Source: Mesorhizobium sp. WSM3862
GTDB taxonomy: Bacteria > Pseudomonadota > Alphaproteobacteria > Rhizobiales > Rhizobiaceae
Assembly (NCBI RefSeq): GCF_002294985.1
Contig: NZ_NSGE01000003.1
Coordinates: 372,001-436,000, forward strand
DNA length: 64,000 bases
Reading direction: 5' to 3'
Of this stretch, positions 36,882 through 46,497 are shown one piece after another. A program made the translations under genes and the position numbers. Below the pieces are notes generated by a model, which saw only the letters and a program-made list of their open reading frames with translations, did no database searches and was not told the DNA's origin. Positions within the stretch are counted from its first letter, which is position 1. Every line of letters starts with the position of its first letter.

Positions 36882-37478
36882 GTGTTCGCGCTTCCTTTCT
36901 TTCGCCGCGACCTGCCGGCACTGAAGGGCGAAAAGGTCACGTTGCGCGTGCCTTTGACCAACGACTACCGCGAATGGTCGACGCTGCGCGGCGAAAGCCG
37001 CGCCTTCCTGGAGCCATGGGAGCCGCGCTGGCAGCCTGACGAGCTCGACCGCACCGCCTGGCGGCTGCGCATCGGCCGCTACCGCGAGGACTATGCGCAA
37101 GGCACGGCCATTGCCTTCTTCATCTTCGAGAAGTCGAGCGGCAAGCTCGCCGGCGGCATCACGCTCGGCAACATCCGCCACGGTGTCGCGCAAAGCGGCC
37201 ACATCGGCTACTGGATCGGCGAGCGCTTCGGCGGCCGTGGACTGATGACCGACGCGGTCAAGGTGGTGTCGCGTTTTGCCTTCGATACGCTGCGGTTGCA
37301 CCGGATCGAGGCTGCCTGTATTCCCGACAACGCACGGTCGATCCGCGTGCTTGAAAAAGCCGGATTCCGGCGCGAAGGACTTCTCAGATCCTATCTCCGG
37401 ATCAACGGCATCTGGCAGGATCACTACCTCTACGCCCGGATCGCGGACGATCCGCCGGGTGATGGAACGAAGGGCTGA
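36882..37478 (+). CDS. GNAT-family N-acetyltransferase (RimJ/RimL-like)
   Basis: 198 residues from a GTG without a clear ribosome site; the open frame extends further left into the M16 gene. The GNAT fold is complete: LKGEKVTLRVPLTNDYREWS at the start, GHIGYWIGERFGGRGLMTDA with the acetyl-CoA-binding Rx2-GRG loop, and the C-terminal RIEAACIPDNARSIRVLEKA block, typical of ribosomal-protein and small-molecule acetyltransferases. RimJ-type proteins acetylate N-terminal alanine of S5; the true target here is unknown. Translation may be coupled to the M16 gene. Confidence 0.92.
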   Translation: MFALPFFRRDLPALKGEKVTLRVPLTNDYREWSTLRGESRAFLEPWEPRWQPDELDRTAWRLRIGRYREDYAQGTAIAFFIFEKSSGKLAGGITLGNIRHGVAQSGHIGYWIGERFGGRGLMTDAVKVVSRFAFDTLRLHRIEAACIPDNARSIRVLEKAGFRREGLLRSYLRINGIWQDHYLYARIADDPPGDGTKG

Positions 37479-37481
37479 TAT

Positions 37482-40370
37482 GTGACGACTTTTTCGCGAA
37501 TCGCGTCGCTGTTCGCCCTCATCCTGGCGCTCTTCGTCACGCTTTCAGCGGTTGCGCCGGCATTGGCCGTCGAGCCGATCAAGATTGCCCGCGACGACAA
37601 GGCGCTCGACCTTTCGGGCGCAGTCGAGATCTACCGGAACCAGGGCGAGAATTTCCAGGTCTCGACCGCGCCCGGCCCCGACGGCATCGTGCGGCGCATC
37701 GAGGTCGAGGCCAATGACGCGCGCTCGACCGGCGACTGGGCGGTGTTCGCGCTGGCCAACACCACCGACCAGCAGCTCGACAGGCTGATCGTCGCGCCGC
37801 ATTTCCGCCTGGTGAATTCCGGTATCTTCTGGCCCGATCTCGGCTCGACGCGGATCGCGGCGATCACCCCTAGCGAAGGCTTCGCGCTCGACCGCCAGAC
37901 CAGCCCCGACGCCGACGTGTTCCGAGTGACGCTCAACCCCGGAACGGTCGTCACCTTCATCGCCGAGCTCGCTTCGCCCAAGCTGCCGCAGGTCTATCTG
38001 TGGGACCCGGAATCCTACAAGGACTCGGTCAATTCCTACACTTTGTTCCGCGGCATCGTCATCGGCATTGCCGGGCTCTTGGCGCTGTTCCTGACCATCC
38101 TGTTCGTCGTCAAGGGAACCTCGATGTTCCCGGCCACCGCCGCGCTTGCCTGGGCAGTGCTTGCCTACATCTGCGTCGATTTCGGCTTTCTCAACAAGGT
38201 CATCGAAATCTCGCCCGGCAACGAGCAGATGTGGCGGGCCGGCACCGAGGTTGCGCTGGCGGGGACCTTCGTGGTGTTCCTGTTCGCCTATCTCAACCTC
38301 AACCGATGGCACGGCCATTTCAGCTATGGCGCGCTGGTCTGGATCCTCGGGCTGCTGCTGATTGCCGGCGTGGCCATCGTCGATCCGGCGGTCGCCGCGG
38401 GCATCGCCCGCATCTCGTTTGCCGCGACCGCGCTCACCGGCCTCGGCCTCATCATCTTCCTCGGAATTCGCGGCTATGACCGCGCGATCATGCTGGTGCC
38501 GAGCTGGGTGATGGTGCTGCTCTGGCTATGCGGCTCGTGGATGGCGATCACCGGCATGTTGGACAACGACATCGCCCAGCCGGCGCTCGGCGGCGGCCTG
38601 ATCCTGATCATCCTGTTGATCGGCTTCACCGTCATGCAGCACGCTTTTGCCGGCGGCGCGCTGCACCAGGGCCTGTTTTCCGACCTCGAGCGCCAGGCGC
38701 TTGCAGTCGCCGGCTCGGGCGACATCGTGTGGGACTGGGACGTGCTGCGCGACCGCGTGGTGACCAAGCCCGACATCAGCCTGCAGCTCGGCCTTGCCCC
38801 CAACAGCCTTTCGGGCGCGGCCCGCAACTGGCTGCCGGTGCTGCATGCCGACGACCGCGACACCTTCCGCACCACGCTGGACGTGGTGCTGGAGCACCGC
38901 CGCGGCCGCGTGGCCCAGAATTTCCGGCTGCGCGGCGCCGACGGGCATTATCATTGGTTCTCGCTGCGCGCCCGTCCCGTGATCGGGTCGGATGGCGAGG
39001 TGATCCGCTGCGTCGGCACCATGGTCGACGTGACCGAGCAGAAGAAGTCCGAGGAAAGGCTGCTGCACGACGCCGTGCACGACAACCTGACCGGCCTGCC
39101 TAACCGCGAGCTGTTCATGAACCGGCTGGAGGCGATCATCTCGATCGCCCGCACCGAGGACAAGGTGCGCCCGACCGTCTTCGTCATCGACATCGACCGT
39201 TTCAAGCAGGTCAATGACGGGCTCGGCATTTCGGCCGGCGACACCATCCTGCTGACCATCGCGCGCCGGCTGCACCGGCTTTTGAAGCCCAAGGATTCGC
39301 TGTCGCGCTTTGCCGGCGACCAGTTCGCGCTGATGCTGCTGTCGGAACAGGATCCGGCCCGCATCGCCGCCATGGCCGATGCCATCAAGCATGCGATCAA
39401 CAATCCGATCACCTTTGCCAAGCGCGAGATCGTGCTCACCGCCTCGATCGGCCTGATCACCTGGACGACGGCGCAAACCTCGTCGGAGGACATGGTCAAG
39501 GACGCCGAGCTTGCCATGCATCAGGCCAAGCGTTTCGGCGGAGACAGGATCGAGCCGTTCCGGCCGGCCTTCCGCACCGTCGGCACCGACCGGCTGCAGT
39601 TCGAATCGGACCTTCGCCGCGCCATCGAGCGGCGCGAATTCACGCTTGCCTACCAGCCGATCGTGCGGCTGGAGGATGGCAGCGTCGCCGGCTTCGAGGC
39701 GCTGCTCAGATGGGATCATCCGCGGCGCGGCATGATCCCGCCGGGAGACTTCATCCCGGTGGCTGAGAATTGCGGCCTGATCGTGCAGCTCGGCCTGTTC
39801 GCCATGCAGCAGGCGGCCGAGGATCTGGCGGCCTGGCAGAAGCAGATCGGCGACGCGCCGCTGTCGGTTTCGGTCAACCTCTCCAGCCGGCAGCTCATCC
39901 GCCGCGACCTGGTCAGCGACGTGCGCTCCGTCATTGCGCGGGCCAACTTGAAGCCGCGCTGCTTCCGGCTCGAACTCACCGAATCGCTGGTGATGGACAA
40001 TCCCGAGCAGACCGCGCATGTGCTGACCAAGCTCAAGCAACTCGGCATCGGGCTGTCGCTCGACGATTTCGGCACCGGCTATTCATCGCTCTCCTACCTG
40101 ACGCGCTTCCCCTTCGACACGATCAAGATCGACAAGAGCTTCGTCGACGACGCAACGCCGAAACGTGCGGTGCTGCTCAAGTCCATGGTCAACATGGCCC
40201 ATGAGCTTGGCCTGTCGGTCGTCGCCGAAGGCATCTCCGACGAGAGCGACGCGCTGGAGCTGCGCCAGATGGGCTGCGAATATGTCCAGAGCTTCATGTT
40301 CGGCGCGCCGATGCCCGGCGAACTGGTGCTGAAGACGCTGAGGGAGCAGTACCCGCTCACGCAGGCTTAG
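37482..40370 (+). CDS. Membrane EAL phosphodiesterase with degenerate GGDEF domain
   Basis: 962 residues. A signal peptide and periplasmic sensory part (1-185) precede about seven membrane helices (190-390). A PAS-like domain (410-520) leads into GGDEF (about 530-695) and EAL (about 709-950) domains. The GGDEF active site reads AGDQF (611-615), so cyclase activity is probably lost; such domains often bind GTP and tune the EAL domain. The EAL site is intact: FEALLRW (738-744), LELTESLVM, DDFGTGYSSL and DTIKIDKSFV. It should hydrolyse c-di-GMP at the inner membrane. GTG start three bases after the acetyltransferase stop. Confidence 0.93.
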   Translation: MTTFSRIASLFALILALFVTLSAVAPALAVEPIKIARDDKALDLSGAVEIYRNQGENFQVSTAPGPDGIVRRIEVEANDARSTGDWAVFALANTTDQQLDRLIVAPHFRLVNSGIFWPDLGSTRIAAITPSEGFALDRQTSPDADVFRVTLNPGTVVTFIAELASPKLPQVYLWDPESYKDSVNSYTLFRGIVIGIAGLLALFLTILFVVKGTSMFPATAALAWAVLAYICVDFGFLNKVIEISPGNEQMWRAGTEVALAGTFVVFLFAYLNLNRWHGHFSYGALVWILGLLLIAGVAIVDPAVAAGIARISFAATALTGLGLIIFLGIRGYDRAIMLVPSWVMVLLWLCGSWMAITGMLDNDIAQPALGGGLILIILLIGFTVMQHAFAGGALHQGLFSDLERQALAVAGSGDIVWDWDVLRDRVVTKPDISLQLGLAPNSLSGAARNWLPVLHADDRDTFRTTLDVVLEHRRGRVAQNFRLRGADGHYHWFSLRARPVIGSDGEVIRCVGTMVDVTEQKKSEERLLHDAVHDNLTGLPNRELFMNRLEAIISIARTEDKVRPTVFVIDIDRFKQVNDGLGISAGDTILLTIARRLHRLLKPKDSLSRFAGDQFALMLLSEQDPARIAAMADAIKHAINNPITFAKREIVLTASIGLITWTTAQTSSEDMVKDAELAMHQAKRFGGDRIEPFRPAFRTVGTDRLQFESDLRRAIERREFTLAYQPIVRLEDGSVAGFEALLRWDHPRRGMIPPGDFIPVAENCGLIVQLGLFAMQQAAEDLAAWQKQIGDAPLSVSVNLSSRQLIRRDLVSDVRSVIARANLKPRCFRLELTESLVMDNPEQTAHVLTKLKQLGIGLSLDDFGTGYSSLSYLTRFPFDTIKIDKSFVDDATPKRAVLLKSMVNMAHELGLSVVAEGISDESDALELRQMGCEYVQSFMFGAPMPGELVLKTLREQYPLTQA

Positions 40371-40508
40371 AGGGCTTTGCTTCGGCGCTTACGAACTGCG
40401 GTGACCTTCCAACTCGTCATCACCCTAATCGCTCAGGCGTCCCCATTCCTCAGAGCTGATGACGAAGCTAAGGCGGGTTCGACTAATCCCGCAGGTCGGC
40501 AAAGGGGT

Positions 40509-41117
40509 TTAAGCGTGTCCCGCGGCGGCGCTCAAATGGGCGAGATCGATGCCGATCGAGGCAAGGATGCGATCGTATTTGCGCTCGATGTCGGCGTCGA
40601 ACAGCAGCTCAGGCGTCGCCGGGCAGGTCAGCCAGCCATTCTCGGCGATCTCGCTTTCGAGCTGGCCTGCGCCCCAGCCGGAATAGCCGAGCGCCATCAG
40701 CGCATGACGCGGCCCGCGACCCGTCGAGATGGCGCGCAGGATGTCGACCGTAGCGGTCAGGCAGATGTCGTCGGAGACGTTGAGCGAGGATTCCACGCGA
40801 TAGTCGCCGGAATGCAGCACGAAGCCGCGGCTGCGGTCGACAGGCCCGCCATTGCGCACGACGAAATCGCGGGCATGCGCCGGCAAGCGGATGGCTTCCT
40901 GCTCGTTCACGATGCCAAGCTGCACCAGAAGGTCCGGGAACAGCATCTGCTGCGTCTGATTGATGATCAGGCCCATGGCGCCCTCGTCGCTGTGGGCGCA
41001 GATATAGATGACGGAGCGCGTGAAGCGGTCGTCCTTCATGCCGGGCATGGCAATCAGGAACTGGTCGTCAAGAAAGCCGCGTCCGGCCATCTTCTTTTTG
41101 TGACGCAACAAGTCCAT
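40509..41117 (-). CDS. yqgE: UPF0301 / YqgE (AlgH) family protein
   Basis: 202 residues from ATG 41117 ([20 protein letters not shown]). Family blocks are [29 protein letters not shown] and [15 protein letters not shown]. The fold is known from structures but the biochemical role is unresolved; AlgH is linked to alginate regulation in Pseudomonas. It is convergent with the EAL gene and divergent from the DsbD-like gene. The stretch 40371-40508 before it holds nothing recognised. Confidence 0.93.
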   Translation of the reverse strand: MDLLRHKKKMAGRGFLDDQFLIAMPGMKDDRFTRSVIYICAHSDEGAMGLIINQTQQMLFPDLLVQLGIVNEQEAIRLPAHARDFVVRNGGPVDRSRGFVLHSGDYRVESSLNVSDDICLTATVDILRAISTGRGPRHALMALGYSGWGAGQLESEIAENGWLTCPATPELLFDADIERKYDRILASIGIDLAHLSAAAGHA

Positions 41118-41244
41118 GGATCTGAGGGTAACCCGTTTCCGCGGCGCCGAAAAGATGGTCAGGCTGCCCGATGTCACGCAAATATGATACGGGCGGGAAC
41201 ATGAAATCATTGCGCGGCCAAGAACGGGCGATCAAATCACCGTC

Positions 41245-42051
41245 ATGCGATACCTGAAAATTGTGGCGCTCGGCGCCGTCGTCGGCCTGGCAGCGGGCCA
41301 GCCGGCCGAGGCATCATCCTCGGCCTGGTACAACAGCGAAGGCGGCAAGGTGCGGCTGGTGACCAGCGGCAAGCCGGACGAGGCGGGCAAGATCCACGGC
41401 GTGCTCGACATCGCGCTTAAGCCAGGCTGGAAAACCTATTGGCGCGATCCCGGCGACGCCGGTGTGCCGCCGCAGATCGACATCTCGGCCAGCACCAACA
41501 TCGCCGATGCAAAGCTGTCGTTTCCGCCGCCGCAGCGCCACGACGACGGTTACGGCAAATGGGCCGGCTACGACCGTCCCGTATCGCTGCCGGTGACCTT
41601 CACGCTGTCGGCGCCCGACCAGCCGGCGACGATCGATGCCAACGTCTTTCTCGGCATTTGCGAGACGATCTGCATTCCGGTGCAGACGAGGCTCAGCCTC
41701 GATCCTGCTTCCGATCCGGACAACGCCACCGACGCGGCGCTGGTGAAGACGGCGCTTGCAACGCTCCCTGGCCCGGCGCGACCTGATTTCGGCATCCGCG
41801 TGCTGCCCGGCGACCACGAGACGCTCATCGTCGAGGCGCATTCGCCCGGCGATGCCGATTCCGTCGACTTTTTCATCGCGGGGGAGCGCGACTATATGTT
41901 CGGCGCGCCGGTGCGCAGCGAGAAGGACGGCAAGCTTGTTTTCACCGTGCCGATCCTCGACCGGCCGTCGGCGACGCCCACGGACGGCGGGCTCTACTAC
42001 ACGCTGACAAGCGCCGAAGGTGCGGTGGACGGGATGCTGCCTTTCCCTTGA
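41245..42051 (+). CDS. Periplasmic DsbD N-terminal-like thiol protein
   Basis: 268 residues with a Sec signal peptide (cleavage near PAEA at about residue 23). The single domain matches the N-terminal periplasmic (DsbC-like fold) part of DsbD: KIHGVLDIALKPGWKTYWRD, an aromatic KWAGYDRP block and the redox-cysteine motif LGICETICIPVQTRLS. No transmembrane or thioredoxin parts follow, so it is a stand-alone form like those seen in rhizobia near cytochrome c or peroxide-stress genes. Electron partner unknown. A repeat element and a peroxiredoxin gene follow. Confidence 0.88.
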   Translation: MRYLKIVALGAVVGLAAGQPAEASSSAWYNSEGGKVRLVTSGKPDEAGKIHGVLDIALKPGWKTYWRDPGDAGVPPQIDISASTNIADAKLSFPPPQRHDDGYGKWAGYDRPVSLPVTFTLSAPDQPATIDANVFLGICETICIPVQTRLSLDPASDPDNATDAALVKTALATLPGPARPDFGIRVLPGDHETLIVEAHSPGDADSVDFFIAGERDYMFGAPVRSEKDGKLVFTVPILDRPSATPTDGGLYYTLTSAEGAVDGMLPFP

Positions 42052-42070
42052 GCCAATTCGTCGTGGAGCC

Positions 42071-42117
42071 GCAATTCCGAATGGAAAACCGCTGGGCACT
42101 TTTCCTGGCATTGCTCT
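42071..42117. repeat. Palindromic intergenic repeat, rhizobial type
   Basis: Nested inverted arms GCAAT/ATTGC and GGAAAA/TTTTCC surround a CCGCTGGGCAC loop. The GGAAAACCGCT...CACTTTTCC arrangement is familiar, from memory, as a short interspersed repeat in rhizobial genomes (possibly of the RIME-like mosaic type). It lies between the DsbD-like gene and the peroxiredoxin. Only one clear copy was seen here. Confidence 0.5.
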
Positions 42118-42190
42118 GAACGGTTGCGGAATGCGCCCCGGTTCGATATCGCAGGCACAGATCCTTCCCAATCTCCCGAACGAGGAAACC

Positions 42191-42673
42191 ATGACCATTT
42201 CGGTTGGCGAAAAACTGCCCGAGGCGACTTTCAAGGTGATGACCGCCGATGGCGCCAAGCCGATGACCAGCGCCGAGATTTTCGCCGGCAAGAAGGTGGT
42301 GCTTTTCGGCGTTCCCGGCGCCTTCACGCCAACCTGCAGCAACAACCATCTGCCGGGCTATCTCGAGAACCACGACGCCATCGTGGCGCGCGGCGTCGAC
42401 ACTATCGCGGTCGTTTCGGTCAACGACGTCCATGTCATGGGCGCCTGGGCACGCTTCACCGGTGGCGAAGGCAAGATCCTCTATCTCGCCGACGGCAGCG
42501 GAGACTTCGCCAAGTCGGTCGGACTCGACAACGACCTTTCCGCGAACGGCATGGGGCTGCGCTCGAAGCGCTTTTCGATGATCGTCGATGACAGCAAGGT
42601 CGTGGCGCTCAATGTCGAAGCCAAGCCGGGCGTCGACGAGAGCGGGGCGGCCAAAATCCTCGAGCAGCTCTGA
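42191..42673 (+). CDS. Peroxiredoxin (Prx5/AhpC-TSA, redoxin family)
   Basis: 160 residues. The peroxidatic cysteine C49 lies in VPGAFTPTCSNNHLPGY, typical of Prx5-type enzymes, with the supporting threonine and a later arginine in GLRSKRFSMIVDD. It reduces hydroperoxides in the cytoplasm using glutathione or thioredoxin. The ATG follows CGAGGAAACC. The stop codon overlaps the start of the DUF2938 gene (TGATG), so the pair is translationally coupled. Confidence 0.95.
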   Translation: MTISVGEKLPEATFKVMTADGAKPMTSAEIFAGKKVVLFGVPGAFTPTCSNNHLPGYLENHDAIVARGVDTIAVVSVNDVHVMGAWARFTGGEGKILYLADGSGDFAKSVGLDNDLSANGMGLRSKRFSMIVDDSKVVALNVEAKPGVDESGAAKILEQL

Positions 42674-43149
42674 TGCTCGACATCGTCTGGCGCGCCATCG
42701 CGATCGGCATCGGCGCCACGGTCTTCATGGACGTCTGGGCCATTATCCTCAACAAGGCGTTCGGGCTGCCGCGGCCGAATTGGGGCATGGTCGGCCGCTG
42801 GGTCCGGCATCTGCCCGAGAAGGTCTTCCATGACGATATCAGTCAGGCCGCCCCCTACACGCATGAAAAGGCGCTGGGCTGGGCGTTCCACTATCTCGTC
42901 GGAATTCTCTACGGCGTGATCCTGGTCGTGCTGGCGGGAACGGGCTGGCTGGCGGCGCCGACCTTCCTGCCGGCCTTTATCCTCGGCATCGTCACCGTCG
43001 GCGCCGGCTGGTTCCTGCTGGCGCCCGGCATGGGCGCCGGCTGGGCAGCATCCAGGACGCCCAACCCGATGCTGGTGCGCGCGCTCAACCTCGTCTCGCA
43101 CACGGTCTTCGCCCTCGGCCTGTTCTCCACGGCGCTAGCGATCCGGTAG
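42673..43149 (+). CDS. DUF2938 membrane protein
   Basis: 158 residues with four hydrophobic segments: about 3-25, 70-90, 98-116 and 135-157. The family-typical start reads RAIAIGIGATVFMDVWAIIL, followed by PRPNWGMVGRWVRH and HEKALGWAFHYLVGI. Function of DUF2938 is unknown. Coupling to the peroxiredoxin suggests co-expression in oxidative stress, which is an inference from layout only. It converges on rnhA, 15 bases away. Confidence 0.85.
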   Translation: MLDIVWRAIAIGIGATVFMDVWAIILNKAFGLPRPNWGMVGRWVRHLPEKVFHDDISQAAPYTHEKALGWAFHYLVGILYGVILVVLAGTGWLAAPTFLPAFILGIVTVGAGWFLLAPGMGAGWAASRTPNPMLVRALNLVSHTVFALGLFSTALAIR

Positions 43150-43164
43150 AGAACGTCAGGCGCG

Positions 43165-43698
43165 TTAATAGCTCTGCGTCGAACGCCTGGCCGCGGGCTT
43201 CCTGGCCGGAGCACCAGCCTTCTGCGGCGCAGCCGCAACCGGTGCCGGCCGCGCCTGTTTCGGCTTGAACGGCGCCATGCCTAGCCTTGCCAGTTCGTCG
43301 GCGCGCTCGTTCTCCGGGTGGCCGGCATGGCCCTTCACCCAGTGCCAGATAACCTTGTGGCGCCTGTTGGCCTCGTCGAGCGCCTGCCAGAGCTCACCGT
43401 TTTTGACCGGCTTCCTTTCGCCGGTCTTCCAGCCGTTCTTCTTCCAACCATGGATCCATTTGGAAATGCCGTCCATGACGTATTTGCTGTCGGTATAGAG
43501 ATCGACCGTGCACGGCTCCTTCAGCGCATCGAGCGCGCTGATGGCGGCAAGCAGTTCCATGCGGTTGTTGGTGGTCTCGGCCTCGCCGCCCGACAGCTCC
43601 TTGGTGACGCCGTTATAGCGCAGCACCGCGCCCCAGCCGCCCGGCCCGGGATTGCCCGAGCAGGCGCCGTCGGTGAAGATCTCGATTTGCTTGTTCAT
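43165..43698 (-). CDS. rnhA: Ribonuclease HI with basic C-terminal extension
   Basis: 177 residues. The DEDD-type catalytic residues are visible in [30 protein letters not shown] and [12 protein letters not shown], with the handle-region lysines and tryptophans in [13 protein letters not shown]. Beyond about residue 150 an alanine/lysine/proline-rich tail is added ([18 protein letters not shown]), longer than the E. coli enzyme and commonly seen in rhizobia. It removes RNA from RNA-DNA hybrids. ATGA overlap with thrB indicates coupled translation in the ispH-thrB-rnhA unit. Confidence 0.97.
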   Translation of the reverse strand: MNKQIEIFTDGACSGNPGPGGWGAVLRYNGVTKELSGGEAETTNNRMELLAAISALDALKEPCTVDLYTDSKYVMDGISKWIHGWKKNGWKTGERKPVKNGELWQALDEANRRHKVIWHWVKGHAGHPENERADELARLGMAPFKPKQARPAPVAAAPQKAGAPARKPAARRSTQSY

Positions 43699-44657
43699 GT
43701 CAGTCCGTATTCGGATGGAGACTTAATCGCCCGGTGGAAGCGCACGCGGCGGATATATTCGGTTGGATCGCGCTTCATCACCAGCCCGCCGTTAGGAATG
43801 GTCAGCCAATCATAGAGCCTGGTCAGCATGAAGCGTAGCGCCGAGCCGCGCGCCAGCATCGGCAGCGCCGCTTTTTCCTCGCCCTCAAGCGGCCTCACCG
43901 ACTGGTAGCCGGCAAGCAGCGCGGCCCCTTTGGTGAGGTTGAAGGAAAAGTCCTTCTCGAAGCACCAGGCGTTGAGGCAAGTGGCGACATCATAGGCATA
44001 GAGGTCGTCGCAGGCGAAATAGAAATCGATCAGCCCCGACAGCTTCTCGCCAAGGAAGAAGACATTGTCCGGGAAGAGATCCGCGTGGATGATGCCTTGT
44101 GGCAGGCGGGTCGGCCAGTTGCGCTCAAAATCCAGGAAGTCCGCGTCGACTTCGGCCGCGAGCCCCGGCTCGACCTCGTCGGCGCGGTCGCGCGACGCCG
44201 CCCAGAGCTTGCGCCAGCCGTCGATGGCAAGCGCGTTCGGCCGCTTCATCGGGAAATCCCGCCCGGCGAGATGGAGCGCGGCCAACGCCTTGCCGACCTC
44301 GCCGCAATGCGCTGCCGTCGGGCGCCTCAGCGACAGGCCCTCGAGAAAGGTGATGATGACGGCCGGCCGGCCGGCGAGTGTGCCGATGACGGTTCCGTCA
44401 TGCGCGGTGACCGGAAGCGGGCAGGAAATGCCTTTTCGCGCGAGATGGCCCATCAGGCCGAGGAAAAAGGGCAGATCGGCCTTGTCGACGCGCTTCTCGT
44501 AGAGCGTCAATATGTAGGAACCCGTGGAAGCATGGACGAGAAAATTCGAGTTCTCGGTCCCTTCGGCGATGCCCTTGTAGGACAGGAGCTCGCCCACCGG
44601 ATAGGCTTTCAGAAACGTGCTGAGCTCGTTTTCGTTGACGTCGGTGTAGACAGCCAT
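43695..44657 (-). CDS. thrB: Homoserine kinase, APH-like (ThrB type II)
   Basis: 320 residues of the aminoglycoside-phosphotransferase fold, the alternative ThrB used by many alphaproteobacteria. Recognisable blocks are [20 protein letters not shown] near the N-terminus, the catalytic loop [14 protein letters not shown] and the metal motif [11 protein letters not shown]. It makes O-phosphohomoserine, the substrate of threonine synthase encoded at 34.2 kb. It starts six bases after the ispH stop codon and overlaps rnhA by four bases. Confidence 0.96.
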   Translation of the reverse strand: MAVYTDVNENELSTFLKAYPVGELLSYKGIAEGTENSNFLVHASTGSYILTLYEKRVDKADLPFFLGLMGHLARKGISCPLPVTAHDGTVIGTLAGRPAVIITFLEGLSLRRPTAAHCGEVGKALAALHLAGRDFPMKRPNALAIDGWRKLWAASRDRADEVEPGLAAEVDADFLDFERNWPTRLPQGIIHADLFPDNVFFLGEKLSGLIDFYFACDDLYAYDVATCLNAWCFEKDFSFNLTKGAALLAGYQSVRPLEGEEKAALPMLARGSALRFMLTRLYDWLTIPNGGLVMKRDPTEYIRRVRFHRAIKSPSEYGLT

Positions 44658-44663
44658 CTGGGT

Positions 44664-45671
44664 TTACGCGGCTCCGTTGACGAAGGCCATGTCGGCCGCC
44701 GTCAGTTCGACATCGCGCAACACCCGCATCACCGGAAAATCCTCCGTTTCCGTGGCCGTGATGGCCAGATCGATGGTGACGTCGAAGCGTTGCCGGAACG
44801 CGTCGATGATCTCGTCGACGATGATTTCCGGCGCCGAGGCGCCGGCCGACAGGCCGAGCGTCGAAATCCTGCCGATCTCATTCCACGGAATTTCGGAGGC
44901 CCGCTGCACGAGAAGCGACATCGCGGCGCCCGCGCGCTCCGCCACTTCGACAAGACGCCGCGAGTTGGACGAGTTCGGCGCGCCGACGACGAGGAAAAGG
45001 TCGGCACCGGCGGCCGTCTCCTTCACCGCCTCCTGTCGGTTGGTGGTAGCGTAGCAGATGGATTCGGCGGCCGGGGCGTGAAGCTCGGGGAAACGCTCTT
45101 GCAGCGCCCGGATGATGCCGGCGGTGTCCTCGACCGACAGCGTCGTCTGGGTGACAAAGCCAAGCGCCGCCGGGTCTGCCGGCACGAAGCTTGCCGCATC
45201 CGCCTCGGTCTCGATAAGGGTCACGGCTCCTTCCGGCAACTGGCCCATCGTGCCGATCACTTCCGGATGGCCGGCATGGCCGATCAGGAGCACATGGCGG
45301 CCGAGCCGCTGGTGCCGCATCGCCTGCTTATGCACCTTCGACACCAGCGGACAGGTGGCATCGAGGTAGAACAGGTTGCGCGCCTCGGCGTCGGCCGGCA
45401 CCGATTTCGGCACCCCATGCGCGGAAAAGACGACCGGCGACTGACGATGCTCGGGCGGGATCTCGGACAATTCCTCGATGAACACCGCGCCCAGGCTCTG
45501 CAGCCCCTCGACGACGTAGCGGTTGTGCACGATCTCATGGCGGACATAGACCGGCGCGCCGTATTTCTTCAGCGCCAGCACGACGATCTGAATGGCGCGG
45601 TCGACGCCGGCGCAGAAGCCGCGCGGCTGGCAAAGCCTGATCGTCAGCGGTGGCTTTTTTTCAATCATCAA
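44664..45671 (-). CDS. ispH: 4-hydroxy-3-methylbut-2-enyl diphosphate reductase
   Basis: 335 residues. The three iron-sulfur cysteines lie in [24 protein letters not shown] and [14 protein letters not shown], and the catalytic-type glutamate/histidine context is normal ([25 protein letters not shown]). It carries out the last step of the MEP isoprenoid pathway, making IPP and DMAPP. The first enzyme of that pathway, Dxs, is encoded at 61.8-63.7 kb in this window. IspH leads the leftward ispH-thrB-rnhA unit, downstream of the cytochrome oxidase operon. Confidence 0.98.
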   Translation of the reverse strand: MMIEKKPPLTIRLCQPRGFCAGVDRAIQIVVLALKKYGAPVYVRHEIVHNRYVVEGLQSLGAVFIEELSEIPPEHRQSPVVFSAHGVPKSVPADAEARNLFYLDATCPLVSKVHKQAMRHQRLGRHVLLIGHAGHPEVIGTMGQLPEGAVTLIETEADAASFVPADPAALGFVTQTTLSVEDTAGIIRALQERFPELHAPAAESICYATTNRQEAVKETAAGADLFLVVGAPNSSNSRRLVEVAERAGAAMSLLVQRASEIPWNEIGRISTLGLSAGASAPEIIVDEIIDAFRQRFDVTIDLAITATETEDFPVMRVLRDVELTAADMAFVNGAA

Positions 45672-45741
45672 AACGGGCCGGTTCAGTCGGAAAGCTGAAG
45701 GCGAAATGAGGCGTGCACCCCTGCCCTGTCAAGAGCGGCGC

Positions 45742-46497
45742 TCACTCCTCCTTCGCCGGGCGGCGAAGCCTGAGGATCAGCACCGCGGCAAGGGCGGCGG
45801 CAAGGCCATACCAGGTGACGGCATATTGCAGGTGGTTGTTCGGCAGATCGATGATGGTGACGCCGCCGACCGGCAGACCGCCGGGGTTAAGGGTCTTGTC
45901 GGCATCGATGAAGAAGGGCACCAGCACGGCTCCCGCTGGCAGCCCGGCGCTCGAGGCCATGACGTCGCGGTCCTTCCAGTAGAAGATGTTCTTGGCGACG
46001 TCGTTGTCGGGCAGTATCATCGAGGGTTTTTCGGGCAGCGGATTGCGGGCAAGCCCCGTCACCGTCACCGTGCCGGCGACCTCGCCCTGCTTCCGCTTGG
46101 CCGGATCCTTGAGATCGTAAGGGACGAAGCCGCGGTTGACGAGCACGAAACGGCCGTCGTCGAGCCGCAGGGGCGTGTAGACATTGAAGCCCGTGTCGCC
46201 TTCCCAAGTGGCGAAGAAATGGCGCTCGCCCTGGTGCAGGAAAGCGCCGGTCACCGTCACCGGCGTGTAATCGACATCGTGTGTGGCGGCGAATTCTTTC
46301 TCGACATCGGTCAGTGGCAAAGGTGCCGCATGGGTGCGCTTGTCGATGGTATCGATCAGCCCTTCCTTCCAGTGCAAGCGCTGAACCTGCCACGTGCCGA
46401 GGCCGAGGAGAATGGCGAACAGGACAAGGCCGAGCCCAAGCAGCAGCGCCGAGCGCGGCCGCGAAGCGCCGGCAGTCGAGGAGGTCGCATCGCTCAT
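45742..46497 (-). CDS. SURF1-family cytochrome oxidase assembly protein
   Basis: 251 residues. Two membrane helices bracket a periplasmic domain: one at about residues 17-38 (LLLGLGLVLFAILLGLGTWQ) and one near the C-terminus (YAVTWYGLAAALAAVLILRL). SURF1 blocks are LGTWQVQRLHWKEGLI, VNRGFVPYDLKDP and NNHLQYAVTWYGLA. It assists heme a insertion into subunit I. It starts at an ATGA overlap with the DUF983 gene and is the last gene of the cta operon, 70 bases before ispH. Confidence 0.93.
   Translation of the reverse strand: MSDATSSTAGASRPRSALLLGLGLVLFAILLGLGTWQVQRLHWKEGLIDTIDKRTHAAPLPLTDVEKEFAATHDVDYTPVTVTGAFLHQGERHFFATWEGDTGFNVYTPLRLDDGRFVLVNRGFVPYDLKDPAKRKQGEVAGTVTVTGLARNPLPEKPSMILPDNDVAKNIFYWKDRDVMASSAGLPAGAVLVPFFIDADKTLNPGGLPVGGVTIIDLPNNHLQYAVTWYGLAAALAAVLILRLRRPAKEE

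Noticed and set aside
38526..40040. 504-codon minus-strand open frame
   Set aside because: Antisense to the GGDEF/EAL gene, which has unmistakable domains.
44085..45698. 537-codon plus-strand open frame
   Set aside because: Antisense to thrB and ispH, both with full sets of motifs.
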